Counted from the stretch's first letter, positions 7,940 through 15,428 are shown. The stretch: DNA of 49,239 nucleotides from an uncultured Bacteroidia bacterium (GCA_902780175.1 CACZEU010000016.1:1-49239), one strand, 5' to 3'. A program made the numbers and translations. The notes: generated by a model from the sequence alone, not told the origin.

Positions 7940-7945
7940 CGTTGT

Positions 7946-8944
7946 ATGATACTTCAACGCGACTACGACCTCAGCGCCCACAACACTTTCCGCATGAAAG
8001 TAAAGTGCGCATGCTACGTGGAATACAGCAGCGTCGAGGAGCTCGCAGGCCTCGACTGGGACAGCCTCCCGAGGCCCGTCAAGCATATTGGAGAAGGCTC
8101 CAACCTCCTGTTCACCAAAGACTTTCCCGGCACCATCCTCCATTCCGGCATTCGGTACGTCAAATACTTCGACGTCGGCCTCGACGAAGTCCCGGTTGCC
8201 GTCGGCGCAGGCGTGCGCTGGGACGACCTCGTAGCCCAGCTGTGCGGCCACGGCCTCTGGGGCGCCGAGAACCTCTCCCACATCCCGGGAGAAGTGGGCG
8301 CCGCCGCAGTCCAGAACATCGGTGCCTACGGAGTGGAGATCAAGGACATCATCTCCGGCGTAACCTGCTTCGACCTTGTCGAACGCAAGAGTTGCAAATT
8401 CACCGTGGCGGAATGCCGCTACGGCTACAGGGAATCGATGTTCAAGGAGTCGGGCGACCGCTACGTGATTACCTCAGTGCTGCTCCGGGTGTCGCGAAAG
8501 CCCCGCCCCAGGCTCGAGTACAAGGGCCTCGCAGGAGTGGACGCCTCCAGCCCTTCAAGCGTAAGGGACGCAGTGGTCGAAATCCGCAAAGGCAAGCTCC
8601 CCGAGCCCTCCGAACTCGGCAGCGCCGGCTCCTTCTTCAAGAACCCCGTCATCAGCGCGGCCGACTTCGTGCGCGTATGCGACGCCGCCCCGGGGGTCAC
8701 CGTACCCCACTTCGTGCTCGACGGCGGCATGATCAAAGTCCCCGCCGCCTGGCTCATCGACCAATGCGGCTTCAAGGGGGAACGCGAAGGCGGCGCAGCG
8801 GTGTACAAAAAGCAGCCCCTGGTGATAGTGAACGCCAGCGGCTCCGCCTCCCCCCAGGACGTCCTGGAACTGGAAAGGCGCATCGTCGCCACCGTCCACG
8901 AACGCTTCGGCGTGGCTCTGCACCCTGAGGTGGAGCATCTTTAG
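7946..8944 (+). CDS. murB: UDP-N-acetylenolpyruvoylglucosamine reductase MurB
   Basis: This 332-residue flavoenzyme reduces UDP-GlcNAc-enolpyruvate to UDP-MurNAc in peptidoglycan precursor synthesis. FAD-binding signatures are GEGSNLLF around residue 50 and the GAENLSHIPGEVGAA segment around 105; GSAGSFFKNP near 230 carries the catalytic serine, and the long C-terminal domain places it in the E. coli-like type I group. The frame stays open far upstream across the antisense of thrA, but the true start is the ATG at 7946, just behind the -7 box, where the sequence MILQRDYDLSAHNTF matches the family N-terminus. Divergent from the lysine operon. Confidence 0.95.
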   Translation: MILQRDYDLSAHNTFRMKVKCACYVEYSSVEELAGLDWDSLPRPVKHIGEGSNLLFTKDFPGTILHSGIRYVKYFDVGLDEVPVAVGAGVRWDDLVAQLCGHGLWGAENLSHIPGEVGAAAVQNIGAYGVEIKDIISGVTCFDLVERKSCKFTVAECRYGYRESMFKESGDRYVITSVLLRVSRKPRPRLEYKGLAGVDASSPSSVRDAVVEIRKGKLPEPSELGSAGSFFKNPVISAADFVRVCDAAPGVTVPHFVLDGGMIKVPAAWLIDQCGFKGEREGGAAVYKKQPLVIVNASGSASPQDVLELERRIVATVHERFGVALHPEVEHL

Positions 8945-8974
8945 AGGGGCTTGCATTGGCCTTGCCATTGCGTT

Positions 8975-9182
8975 TGCCCGGTGGTACATTCGATGGACCA
9001 CCGGAATACTTTTGCGGGAGATTCCTTGCCCGGTGGTACATTCCGTGGACCACCGGTACAGCTTTGCGGGCGATTCCTTGCCCGGTGGTACATTCCGTGG
9101 ACCACCGGGACAGCTTTGCGGGAGATTCCTTGCCCGGTGGTACATTCCGTGGACCACCGGGATCGCCGGACACAATCCTGTA
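8975..9182. repeat. Tandem array of 52-bp palindromic repeats (family R1, 4 copies)
   Basis: Copies start at 8975, 9027, 9079 and 9131, a constant 52-bp period. Each contains the hairpin CCGGTGGT - about 11 bases - ACCACCGG, followed by a spacer ending GCGGGNGATTCCTT. The period is not a multiple of three, and the same motif appears in all three reading frames, so the open frames across it are not genes. Related single motifs occur at about 9936 and at 11021-11047. It lies directly behind murB; a role as terminator is possible for the first hairpin. Confidence 0.9.
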
Positions 9183-9228
9183 CACATGTCTGGATCAAAA
9201 CCCGGATTTTCAGTCCCGCCACGGAGCC

Positions 9229-9428
9229 CGAATGCCCTTCCGGGATCGTTTCTGGGATTTTTGATCCAGTTTGGGCGTCTGGCTACCCGTTTGGGATTGT
9301 TTTCGGGATTTTTGATCCAGTTTGGGTGTCCGACCACCCTTCCGGGATTGTTTTCGGGATTTTTGATCCAGTTTGGGCGTCCGACTACCCGTTTGGGATT
9401 GTTTTTGGGATTTTTGATCCAGTTGAGA
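9229..9428. repeat. Tandem array of 51-bp repeats (family R2, 4 copies)
   Basis: The marker TTGATCCAG recurs at 9261, 9312, 9363 and 9414, exactly 51 bp apart. The unit includes TTTTCGGGATTTTTGATCC and a TTTGGGCGTCCGACTACCC-like segment that varies slightly. An inverted piece of the unit (CTGGATCAAAA, 9190-9200) stands at the left border. No protein function is apparent, although the 51-bp period keeps frames open by chance. Confidence 0.88.
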
Positions 9429-9568
9429 TGGTCGAGAGCCCTTCAAGGGGATGGCTTGGCGCAGGTCCGAAAAAGTCGGGGGGGGGACCGGCGCCGCAAA
9501 TCGCCATTGTACGACTTACAGTGGCGCGGGATCCTCGCCCAAAAACAGACCCGCGCCAAGGAGCCGAG

Positions 9569-9622
9569 ACCGGCGCCATTCTGAGCGTTACCGGCTCCAT
9601 TTTGATCGGGACCTGCTCCATC
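9569..9622. repeat. Short imperfect 21-bp tandem repeat
   Basis: Segments starting at 9569, 9590 and 9611 share the pattern ACCGGC/TGCTCCATT..GATCG, about 21 bp apart with the third copy incomplete. The flanking stretch 9430-9568 holds no gene or clear motif apart from G-runs around 9478-9487. Confidence 0.5.
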
Positions 9623-9630
9623 AAACAGCC

Positions 9631-9810
9631 GCGACAGGACCGAAACAGCGCCTGGGATCCTGTCGCGGGATGGAAAGTGGCAGAAAGACGGAAAAACAGC
9701 TTGCGACAGGACCGTGGAGGCACTCAGAATCACGTCGCGGATGGGAAACGAACGAAAGAGACGATATTCCGGCAGCGTCAGGACCGAAACAGCACGCAGA
9801 ATCCTGTCGC
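9631..9810. repeat. Array of 36-bp palindromes at 72-bp period (family R3, locus 1, 3 copies)
   Basis: Palindromes lie at 9631-9666, 9703-9738 and 9775-9810, each beginning GCGACAGGACCG (GCGTCAGGACCG in the third) and ending in a CCTGTCGC-like complement, with spacers of exactly 36 bases. The palindrome centres vary and the spacers resemble each other, both against a CRISPR array. The remainder to 9990 carries no gene; a lone R1-like motif is at about 9936. Confidence 0.85.
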
Positions 9811-9995
9811 AGGAAGACCAGGGCGGTAAGCAGCGGAAAACGGAGCGCCCCCTAGGAAGGCATTGTCCCTTACGAACTGGCTTTCGAGGGGTACTCCGAC
9901 GGGAGTGCGTTAAACGCGAGGACGATATGGGGCTGTCGCCCGGTGGTACATCCGGTAGCCTTCAAGATATTTTTCGCCCTGGAAAGCATAGAAAG

Positions 9996-10026
9996 TTGCA
10001 TCTATATTAAACTTTTCTTACCTTTG
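9996..10026 (+). promoter_or_regulatory. Promoter of the mntA-hepT module
   Basis: TTG at 9996-9998, a spacer of 20 bases, and TACCTTTG at 10019-10026 match the Bacteroidetes promoter consensus fully. The ATG at 10042 follows after 15 bases, which supports that start over the in-frame methionine at 9943 inside repeat-derived DNA. Confidence 0.75.
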
Positions 10027-10041
10027 CAAAAAGTAGAAACC

Positions 10042-10539
10042 ATGTACGGAATTGATCTTAAGGCTGTGCGCAAGTCGCGCGGAATGACACAGGAGCAGGT
10101 TGGAATCCTTGCAGGGATGAGCAAATCCCAGATATCGAGAATGGAGAACAACACCCTCGGGAGTCCTGAAACATACGAAAGGGTTCTTTCCGCAATGGGA
10201 TATAGGATGGTCATTTCCCTGGAGGATATCAGAAAGTCTGAAATCCTGGACAGAGACCACATTCTCTCGATTTTGAAAGTTTACTATCTATACAACAAGG
10301 AAAAGTATGGAATAGAGAGCCTTGGACTCTTTGGAAGTTATGCGAGAAACGATGGACATCCAGACAGCGACATAGACATCTATATAGGCATGAAAACGCC
10401 CAATCTGTTCACCTACTCCATCATTGCCAGACAATTGGAAACCATCTTCGGGAGACGGGTAGACTTGATTTCCAGTAAAGCACAATTAAGAGACGACTTT
10501 CGCGCCAACGTTGAAAAGGAGGTTATATATGTTTCCTGA
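10042..10539 (+). CDS. mntA: HTH-MntA fusion: XRE domain plus MNT nucleotidyltransferase antitoxin
   Basis: A 165-residue protein made of an N-terminal XRE helix-turn-helix (about residues 4-60, SRGMTQEQVGILAGMSKSQ) and a minimal nucleotidyltransferase domain (about 80-165). The signature GSYARNDGHPDSDID at about 98-112 is a perfect GSX10DXD motif. In characterised MntA-HepT modules the MNT protein AMPylates a tyrosine of the HEPN toxin and silences it. The fused helix-turn-helix is unusual compared with stand-alone MntA and suggests that the antitoxin also represses the operon. The gene overlaps hepT by 11 bases. Composition is A+T-richer than surrounding housekeeping genes. Confidence 0.88.
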   Translation: MYGIDLKAVRKSRGMTQEQVGILAGMSKSQISRMENNTLGSPETYERVLSAMGYRMVISLEDIRKSEILDRDHILSILKVYYLYNKEKYGIESLGLFGSYARNDGHPDSDIDIYIGMKTPNLFTYSIIARQLETIFGRRVDLISSKAQLRDDFRANVEKEVIYVS

Positions 10540-10912
10540 AAAGAATCGTCTCACATCTCTTTTGGAAGACGCAGTCTCAGAGATGGAATTGCTTTTGGAA
10601 ATGTCGAAGGACATAGACAAACCTGATGACTTCATAACCAACCTGTCCGGCCTCACGGTGTTCCGTGCGTGTGGAATGAGCCTTCAGTTCACCACGGAAA
10701 TCTTCGTAAAAATCAGGAATCTGTGCGGTAAAGACTTTTTCGCCCCATACTCCTCAATCCCCTGGAGTGCCGTTTTCGGTATGAGGAACTTTCTCTCTCA
10801 CGAATACGGCAGCATAGATGCCGAGGGCTTCTTCAATACCATCAAAAACAACATCCCCGAACTGCTGGCCGTAACCAAACAGATCCTGTCGGATGTTAAA
10901 GCGGGAGCTTGA
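10529..10912 (+). CDS. hepT: HepT-type HEPN ribonuclease toxin
   Basis: A 127-residue all-helical HEPN (DUF86) protein. RNFLSHEY at about residues 91-98 matches RX4HXY exactly: Arg and His form the RNase site and the final Tyr is the residue AMPylated by MntA in known modules. The start is set by the ribosome-binding sequence AAAAGGAGG at 10514-10522, six bases before the ATG at 10529; a longer frame from the TTG at 10511 is unlikely. It overlaps the 3' end of mntA, giving antitoxin-first order and coupled translation. All key residues are intact, so the module is likely functional. Confidence 0.88.
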   Translation: MFPEKNRLTSLLEDAVSEMELLLEMSKDIDKPDDFITNLSGLTVFRACGMSLQFTTEIFVKIRNLCGKDFFAPYSSIPWSAVFGMRNFLSHEYGSIDAEGFFNTIKNNIPELLAVTKQILSDVKAGA

Positions 10913-11032
10913 TCAGATTTCCAGTACAAAGGCACCGCCGGGGGCGAGGTGTACGGAAATGCGACCATCTCTGATGGCAACCGTCTCCTTGCGGTAGTCG
11001 CAGGCGTTTCGGGCGGCGTTGCCCGGTGGCAT
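10913..11032 (-). pseudogene. 3' fragment of a glycoside hydrolase gene (GH97-like C-terminus)
   Basis: Reading minus from about 11020 to the TGA at 10913-10915 gives a peptide with NAARNACDYRKE and ending HLAPGGAFVLEI. This looks like the C-terminal strand region of GH97-type glucosidases, which typically end with a NADRNxxDY motif and an APGGG-type segment. Only about 35 codons remain. The upstream side is replaced by an R1-like hairpin (11021-11047), and the fragment begins at the base after the hepT stop. It may be the leftover of a gene deleted or invaded when the module arrived. An ATG at 11032 exists by chance. Confidence 0.5.
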
Positions 11033-11063
11033 ATCTAATGGGCCACGGAAAATATCTCGTTTG

Positions 11064-11930
11064 TCATTGATACTCAAGCCCCTTAACGGCTACTCCGATG
11101 TTGACGGGCAGATGTCCCATTCCACCCAGAGCCACCTCCCGGACATAGCTGCTCTTGAGGTAGATATTGAAGTCCATACTCATCTCCCACGATTCCTGCT
11201 CCTCCTGTGTTTTGGCAAGGAAGGCCTGGAGAGCTTCGTTGTTGCATCCGACGACCTGGAAGGCGACGAAGTATTTGCCCGGTTCCAGCAGGAGGGTTTC
11301 TTCCGGCTTGATGTCGAAATCCTGCGGATCATTCGAAACGGCAACATCGAAGTAGATGGGTTTGTGAAGCACGTTGACAAACGATTCCTTCTTTCCCTCG
11401 ATGCGGTAGATGTTGATGGATGCGACGCAACCGGGGATATGGTTGCTGCGGACGGTAAGCAGGATGTCTTGCACAAGAAATGGCCTTTTGGCTTGGGCGA
11501 CGGAACCTATTTCCCGTCCTGAAGGGTGTTCGCTCCGCAGGGACGTGGTAATGATTCCCAAGTTCTTCAGCAAACCCGTTCCCGGCTTAAGCAAATACTT
11601 TTCCTTTGTTTTTCCTCCTATAGAAACGGCCGGGGGCAATTCGTGTTCGTGCAGGATGATGACCACGTCATCGGCAGGACCGGTGACAGGATAGGCTGCC
11701 GGCTGATAGCATACATGGAAAAACTCCAACGTGTCACAAGGTATATCTATTTCGAATCGACCGTCAGCTGCGGAAATGGACCCTAATTGGAGTTTGGGCA
11801 CACCAAGCTGGACATATTCGACGGCATCACCTTGTTCATTGATAATCCTCCCTTTGACGGTGACGTGCTCCTGCGCCGAAAGCAAGGCAGGATACAACGC
11901 CAGGGCCATGAGCAGCTTAATCTTCCGCAT
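11064..11930 (-). CDS. Exported protein with carboxypeptidase-regulatory-like (CarboxypepD_reg) domain
   Basis: A 288-residue protein with a signal peptide (basic MRKIK, hydrophobic stretch, cleavage near LLSAQE) followed by a domain at about 22-100 typical of CarboxypepD_reg/TonB-dependent receptor N-termini: VTVKGRIINEQGDAVEYVQLG and AADGRFEIDIP. The remaining 190 residues are not recognised; the predicted strands and EPGKYFVAFQVVG fit an extracellular beta-rich module. It is the third gene of an operon with DUF2975 and XRE genes, starting 14 bases inside the XRE gene. It is probably periplasmic or surface associated; no lipobox cysteine is seen. Confidence 0.65.
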   Translation of the reverse strand: MRKIKLLMALALYPALLSAQEHVTVKGRIINEQGDAVEYVQLGVPKLQLGSISAADGRFEIDIPCDTLEFFHVCYQPAAYPVTGPADDVVIILHEHELPPAVSIGGKTKEKYLLKPGTGLLKNLGIITTSLRSEHPSGREIGSVAQAKRPFLVQDILLTVRSNHIPGCVASINIYRIEGKKESFVNVLHKPIYFDVAVSNDPQDFDIKPEETLLLEPGKYFVAFQVVGCNNEALQAFLAKTQEEQESWEMSMDFNIYLKSSYVREVALGGMGHLPVNIGVAVKGLEYQ

Positions 11931-12162
11931 AGATATCGTCCTCCATTTCAGAGCCTTCCGGGTCGGACTGATAGTCCAGGATGTCCCCCGGGACGCATTC
12001 CAGTACCTTGCAGAGTTTGTTGAGCGTAGTGAATCGGACGGCCCGGCATTTCCCCGTTTTGAGCAGGGAAAGGTTGGTGAGAGAAATACCGATTTTTTCG
12101 GAGAGCTCCGAGAGCTTCATATGCCGCTCCCAGAGCATCTTGTCGAGGTTTACCGTAATCAT
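11917..12162 (-). CDS. Small XRE-family regulator
   Basis: An 81-residue protein that is almost only a Cro/C1-type helix-turn-helix: LSELSEKIGISLTNLSLLKT (about 17-36) with the typical GDILDYQ end and an acidic tail. This class of short XRE protein (YozG-like) is usually found next to DUF2975 membrane proteins, as here. Its ATG overlaps the DUF2975 stop (ATGA). It probably regulates its own operon; candidate operator repeats lie upstream of the first gene (12693-12730). Confidence 0.78.
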   Translation of the reverse strand: MITVNLDKMLWERHMKLSELSEKIGISLTNLSLLKTGKCRAVRFTTLNKLCKVLECVPGDILDYQSDPEGSEMEDDIYAED

Positions 12163-12635
12163 ATCGCCAGATTACTGTCTTTTGCTGCCAGATATGCCAT
12201 TTTATAGAGTCCTGCGAAAAGAAGGACGATGAGAGGGACCAGAATGGTATTGGAGTCCAGCATCAGTGCCGATTCCCCCTTCACCACTGCCGCATAATTG
12301 CTGTGCACGAAGGCCAGAAGGGCTGCCACCAGAGCCCCCCACCTGATGAGGGGGATGTTGGATTTCGGGAAGATTTCACCGTCCTTCAGGCCTTTGTTGG
12401 TGCGATACAGGAAAATGCTGCAAAGAATGAAAAGAGCCGTGATGCTGATGAAACGGGCTGCCAGAATGAAGATCTGCCACCCCTTTATGTCCGGGTTCCA
12501 GGTGAGTGGATAGATATAACTGCTCACCCACAACTGGGCAATCATTTCCCAGTAGAGATAGGCAAGCGTCAAACCACCGATAATGAGAGTGGCGATGGAG
12601 AGTCTCTTGATGCTCTTTTGTGTTGAATTATTCAT
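12159..12635 (-). CDS. DUF2975 integral membrane protein
   Basis: A 158-residue protein with four hydrophobic segments, near residues 15-35, 58-80, 100-120 and 133-152, and the linker FLYRTNKGLKDGEIFPKSNI characteristic of DUF2975. Function unknown; family members are encoded with small XRE regulators. The ATG at 12635 is chosen because a -7 box (12666-12673) falls inside the longer frame that starts at 12695. Confidence 0.75.
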   Translation of the reverse strand: MNNSTQKSIKRLSIATLIIGGLTLAYLYWEMIAQLWVSSYIYPLTWNPDIKGWQIFILAARFISITALFILCSIFLYRTNKGLKDGEIFPKSNIPLIRWGALVAALLAFVHSNYAAVVKGESALMLDSNTILVPLIVLLFAGLYKMAYLAAKDSNLAI

Positions 12636-12665
12636 ATTGTTATTCGTTTTGTTTTTCTCAGCAGA

Positions 12666-12673
12666 CAAAGATA
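12666..12673 (-). promoter_or_regulatory. -7 box of the DUF2975 operon
   Basis: The minus strand reads TATCTTTG, matching TAnnTTTG, 30 bases before the ATG at 12635. The -33 region has no plain TTG, consistent with an activated or weak promoter. Confidence 0.55.
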
Positions 12674-12692
12674 ATGCCAATTTTACGAAAAA

Positions 12693-12730
12693 CATAAAAT
12701 AAATATACGATTTTCATAAAATAAACATCG
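12693..12730 (-). promoter_or_regulatory. Direct repeats upstream of the DUF2975-XRE operon, candidate operator
   Basis: CATAAAATAAATAT at 12693 recurs as CATAAAATAAACAT at 12715, offset by 22 bp (about two helical turns), placing the pair upstream of the -7 box. The operon encodes an XRE protein, so these could be its binding sites. Inference only. Confidence 0.4.
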
Positions 12731-12838
12731 TCTATTCCGTCAAGCAAAACGCCATTAAACCTTCAAGAAGATATTATCTGCGCGAACACCTCTGACACTT
12801 TTGCCACTTTTCGGAATTAATTCCCAACATCCCCAATC

Positions 12839-12995
12839 CCGTCGCAAGAGGAAAAGGCAGGTAACAGCGGGAGACGGAAAAACAGCTTGCGACAGGACCG
12901 TGAAGACGCTCAGAGTCCTTTCGCGAGAGAAAAAGTGGCAGAGATGCAAAACAAACCATGCGACAGGACTGGAGAGGCATTCAGAATCCCGTCGC
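12839..12995. repeat. R3 palindromes, locus 2 (two full copies and a half copy)
   Basis: Palindromes at 12889-12924 and 12960-12995 begin GCGACAGGAC and end in CCTTTCGC or CCCGTCGC, 71 bp apart; a CCCGTCGC half copy precedes at 12839-12846. The spacer text (AAAAAGTGGCAGA, GACGGAAAAACAGCTT) is shared with the array at 9631-9810, so both loci belong to one repeat family. No gene is seen between 12740 and 13073. Confidence 0.8.
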
Positions 12996-13073
12996 GAAAC
13001 AGAAGAAACAGCTATGCCGCATGCAGTCCAAAGGCTGACAGAAAGTGGGACTTGCTCCCGGCAGACCGTGGCC

Positions 13074-13228
13074 GCGGCGGGCCGGCGAAAAAAGTGGGTA
13101 TTTCCTTCGGAAACCTTTGGTCGCCCATGACCATGAATGGGAGGGGCCCGCGCCGAAAGGCGTGGGAGGGGCGGAGCGTAGCGGAGGGTTTCCGGAGGGA
13201 ATACCCACTTTTTTCGGCGGCCCGCCGC
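13074..13228. repeat. Structured palindromic element, copy A
   Basis: Outer arms 13074-13115 and 13187-13228 pair over 42 bases with two T-G wobbles and one mismatch. Inside are hairpin I at 13124-13141 (CCCAT/ATGGG stem, loop GACCATGA) and hairpin II at 13147-13166 (CCCGCGCC/GGCGTGGG, GAAA loop). The core is nearly identical to copy B at 24731, but the arms are unrelated. It lies behind the lytic transglycosylase gene, 35 bases from its stop, and could act as a transcription barrier. Confidence 0.88.
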
Positions 13229-13263
13229 ATGAGAGGACGTGTCTTTGTCCCCGACCCAAAAAA

Positions 13264-14133
13264 TCAGGGTATAGCAATCTTATAAGTCTTCTGGTTCTTG
13301 TTGGTGAGGCGGACGTCGCGGAGCCAGAGATTAGCCCTCTTCAGGTCGGCGTAAGTAACTCCGTTCTCCAGAGCGAATTCAATCAGGTTGGGAATAGGAC
13401 CGGAGACCGTAACGGTCTTGCGTGGAGGGATATACGGATAGCGCTCGGTGACGTTGAAACCGAATGCCGCAGGATTCTCGAACAGCATCTTGGCGGCAAG
13501 GATACGATAGACATAACGCGTAGTCTCCTCCGGAAGCCAAAGGTCGAAAGAAGACCCCTGCTTCTGCTCGGCCACGCGGCGGACCATACCACCCATCCCG
13601 CAATTGTAACTCGCGGCCGCAGTAGGCCAATCCTTGAACAGCTTCCACGCACGAAGCAGAAACTCGCAAGCCGCAAGCGTCTCCTTCTCAACATTATAAC
13701 GCTCATCAACCTCAGTATCAACATCAAGCCCGAACTCCTTCGCCGTAGCCTTTGTGAACTGCCACAGCCCGGCCGCCCCCGAAACACTCACAGCAGAAGG
13801 ATCCAGATTGCTCTCGATGACACACAGATACTTAAGATCCTCCGGAATCCCCTTCTGCCGCAACACAGGCACTATCTGCGGAAAATACCTCCCAGACCTC
13901 TTGAGCATAAGCGTCGAAGTGGTATGCATATAGGTGAACGACATCAGCTCCCGGTCCATCCGCTCATACTTCTCAGTGGTATCGAACCGGATGGTATCCC
14001 CCGCAAACACCACATATTCAGGCACCGCCGGCGGAACCGGATGCATCACCCCGTTCTGCGGCTGATACATCCCCTGGGAAAACATGGAAATGCTTGCGGA
14101 CAGCGCCGCGATTATCAATAACAGCCTTTTCAT
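13264..14133 (-). CDS. Exported lytic transglycosylase (MltD/SLT-like)
   Basis: A 289-residue peptidoglycan lyase with a signal peptide (MKRLLLIIAALSASISMFSQ). The SLT domain spans about residues 90-230: LCVIESNLDPSAVSVSGAAG holds the catalytic Glu followed by the GAAGLWQF core, with ASYNCGMGG and the WLPEETTRYVYRILAAK closing segment. The last 50 residues (TVSGPIPNLIEFALENGVTY) look like a degenerate LysM-type module. Its ATG overlaps the mnmA stop (ATGA), making it the last gene of the DUF4290-ftsK operon. Confidence 0.85.
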   Translation of the reverse strand: MKRLLLIIAALSASISMFSQGMYQPQNGVMHPVPPAVPEYVVFAGDTIRFDTTEKYERMDRELMSFTYMHTTSTLMLKRSGRYFPQIVPVLRQKGIPEDLKYLCVIESNLDPSAVSVSGAAGLWQFTKATAKEFGLDVDTEVDERYNVEKETLAACEFLLRAWKLFKDWPTAAASYNCGMGGMVRRVAEQKQGSSFDLWLPEETTRYVYRILAAKMLFENPAAFGFNVTERYPYIPPRKTVTVSGPIPNLIEFALENGVTYADLKRANLWLRDVRLTNKNQKTYKIAIP

Positions 14134-15428
14134 ATCACTCCACTTCCCAAAAGTTCAGGAGCATCCCACTTGTCAGCAGGATCCTGCAGCGCGTAAAAAG
14201 CCGCGAACTGCCCCGGGGTGATGCTCCGCTGCGGTTTGTCGAAAACAACGAACAGGCCGGCAGGGCGCATCAGCAACAAAGCGTCCTGAAGGTCCTGGCG
14301 ATAACGTATCCGCACCCTGCAACGCATCTGCGCACCGTAATCCATAGCAAGCGAAGGGCGCATCCAATGAACCTCGTCCGGAGCCACACGAAGCACGCTG
14401 CGGAAAAGCCCCCTGTGATCCTCCCCCTCACCCACGTACACGCGGTTGGCCGCAACGTCCGTGGCAATCACAAACAGCGGACGGGCATGCCCGCCAATCG
14501 CAAGCCCCTTCCGCTGGCCCACGGTATAGAACTGGGCGCCCTCGTGCCTTCCGGCCACGACCGCCCAGGGATTAGGCTTGTTGCGGGTCTTCCGTACATG
14601 ATGTTTGCCGGAACGATAAGTTTCCGTCTCGAAAACTATATTGCTGTAGTCAAGCGGCCTGGACAGCGCCGTCAGCTCTTCGTCAGTCAACTCCCCGGGA
14701 CGCCTGGAAGCCAGAAGGTCCAGCCGCATGCGGTAGTCGGCCGAATCGGAATACCACTGATCGAAAACCTCCACCACATCGCCCTCCACGCTCTGCAGCT
14801 TCTGCTGAAGGAACACCGGCAGATCCACCTTGCCCACGAAGCAGATACCCTGCGAATCCTTCTTGTCGGCGGACGGCAGGTCGGCCTCGGCAGCCAGTGC
14901 ACGCACCTCGCTCTTGAGCATCCCGCCGATGGGAAACATCGCACGGGCCAGCTGATCCTGGGACAGACGGCAGAGGAAATAACTCTGGTCCTTGCCAGGG
15001 TCGATACCCTCCAGGAGCCTCCAGGAGCCGTCCGGAGCCTGATCCTTGCGGCAATAATGCCCGGTGGCGACACAGTCGGCACCCAACGCTCGGGCCTTCT
15101 CCAGAAAGGCATCGAACTTGATCTCGCTGTTGCAGAGGACGTCGGGATTGGGGGTGCGTCCGCGGGCGTATTCATCGAACATATAATCCACCACCCGCTG
15201 ACGGTACTCGGCGGACAGGTCCACGAAATAGAACGGAATGCCGATCTTGCGGGCTACCATTTCCGCCACGAACTTGTCCTCCTCCCACTCGCAGTCGCCG
15301 TGGAGCGTGCCCTCGGTGTCGTGCCAGTTCTGCATGAACATGGCAAAAACATCGTAGCCCTGCCGCTTGAGCAACAGGGCCGCAACGCTGGAATCGACTC
15401 CGCCAGAAAGACCGACGCAGACCTTCAT
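14130..15428 (-). CDS. mnmA: tRNA-uridine 2-sulfurtransferase MnmA
   Basis: This 432-residue enzyme thiolates U34 of tRNA-Lys, -Glu and -Gln. The ATP pyrophosphatase loop GLSGGVDSS lies at residues 7-15; the two catalytic cysteines are in VLCNSEIKFD (about 98) and QGICFVG (about 192). It is about 70 residues longer than the E. coli protein, mainly from an insert after the second cysteine (about 205-275) and a longer tail, as in other Bacteroidetes MnmA proteins as far as I recall. Its ATG overlaps the lolA stop and its stop overlaps the transglycosylase start. Confidence 0.93.
   Translation of the reverse strand: MKVCVGLSGGVDSSVAALLLKRQGYDVFAMFMQNWHDTEGTLHGDCEWEEDKFVAEMVARKIGIPFYFVDLSAEYRQRVVDYMFDEYARGRTPNPDVLCNSEIKFDAFLEKARALGADCVATGHYCRKDQAPDGSWRLLEGIDPGKDQSYFLCRLSQDQLARAMFPIGGMLKSEVRALAAEADLPSADKKDSQGICFVGKVDLPVFLQQKLQSVEGDVVEVFDQWYSDSADYRMRLDLLASRRPGELTDEELTALSRPLDYSNIVFETETYRSGKHHVRKTRNKPNPWAVVAGRHEGAQFYTVGQRKGLAIGGHARPLFVIATDVAANRVYVGEGEDHRGLFRSVLRVAPDEVHWMRPSLAMDYGAQMRCRVRIRYRQDLQDALLLMRPAGLFVVFDKPQRSITPGQFAAFYALQDPADKWDAPELLGSGVI

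Noticed and set aside
5927-7945. Long plus-strand open frame running into murB
   Set aside because: It is the antisense of thrA, whose aspartokinase and homoserine dehydrogenase motifs are clear; the product is low-complexity Gly/Ala/Asp text. murB starts at 7946.
7904-7945. Lysine riboswitch ahead of the diaminopimelate operon
   Set aside because: Only 42 bases separate thrA and murB and the -7 box is 7 bases from the start codon; there is no room for a riboswitch.
9631-9810. 36-bp palindromic repeats with 36-base spacers resembling a CRISPR array
   Set aside because: Repeat centres differ between copies, the spacers are related to each other and recur at 12925-12959, only three units exist, and no cas gene is nearby.
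8951-9829. Open frame of about 290 codons over the repeat arrays
   Set aside because: The 52-bp unit is not a multiple of three and the same motif appears in three frames; no codon pattern or known domain is seen.
13045-14121. Plus-strand open frame across palindromic copy A and the lytic transglycosylase
   Set aside because: It starts in the palindrome and then mirrors the SLT-domain gene; no support of its own.
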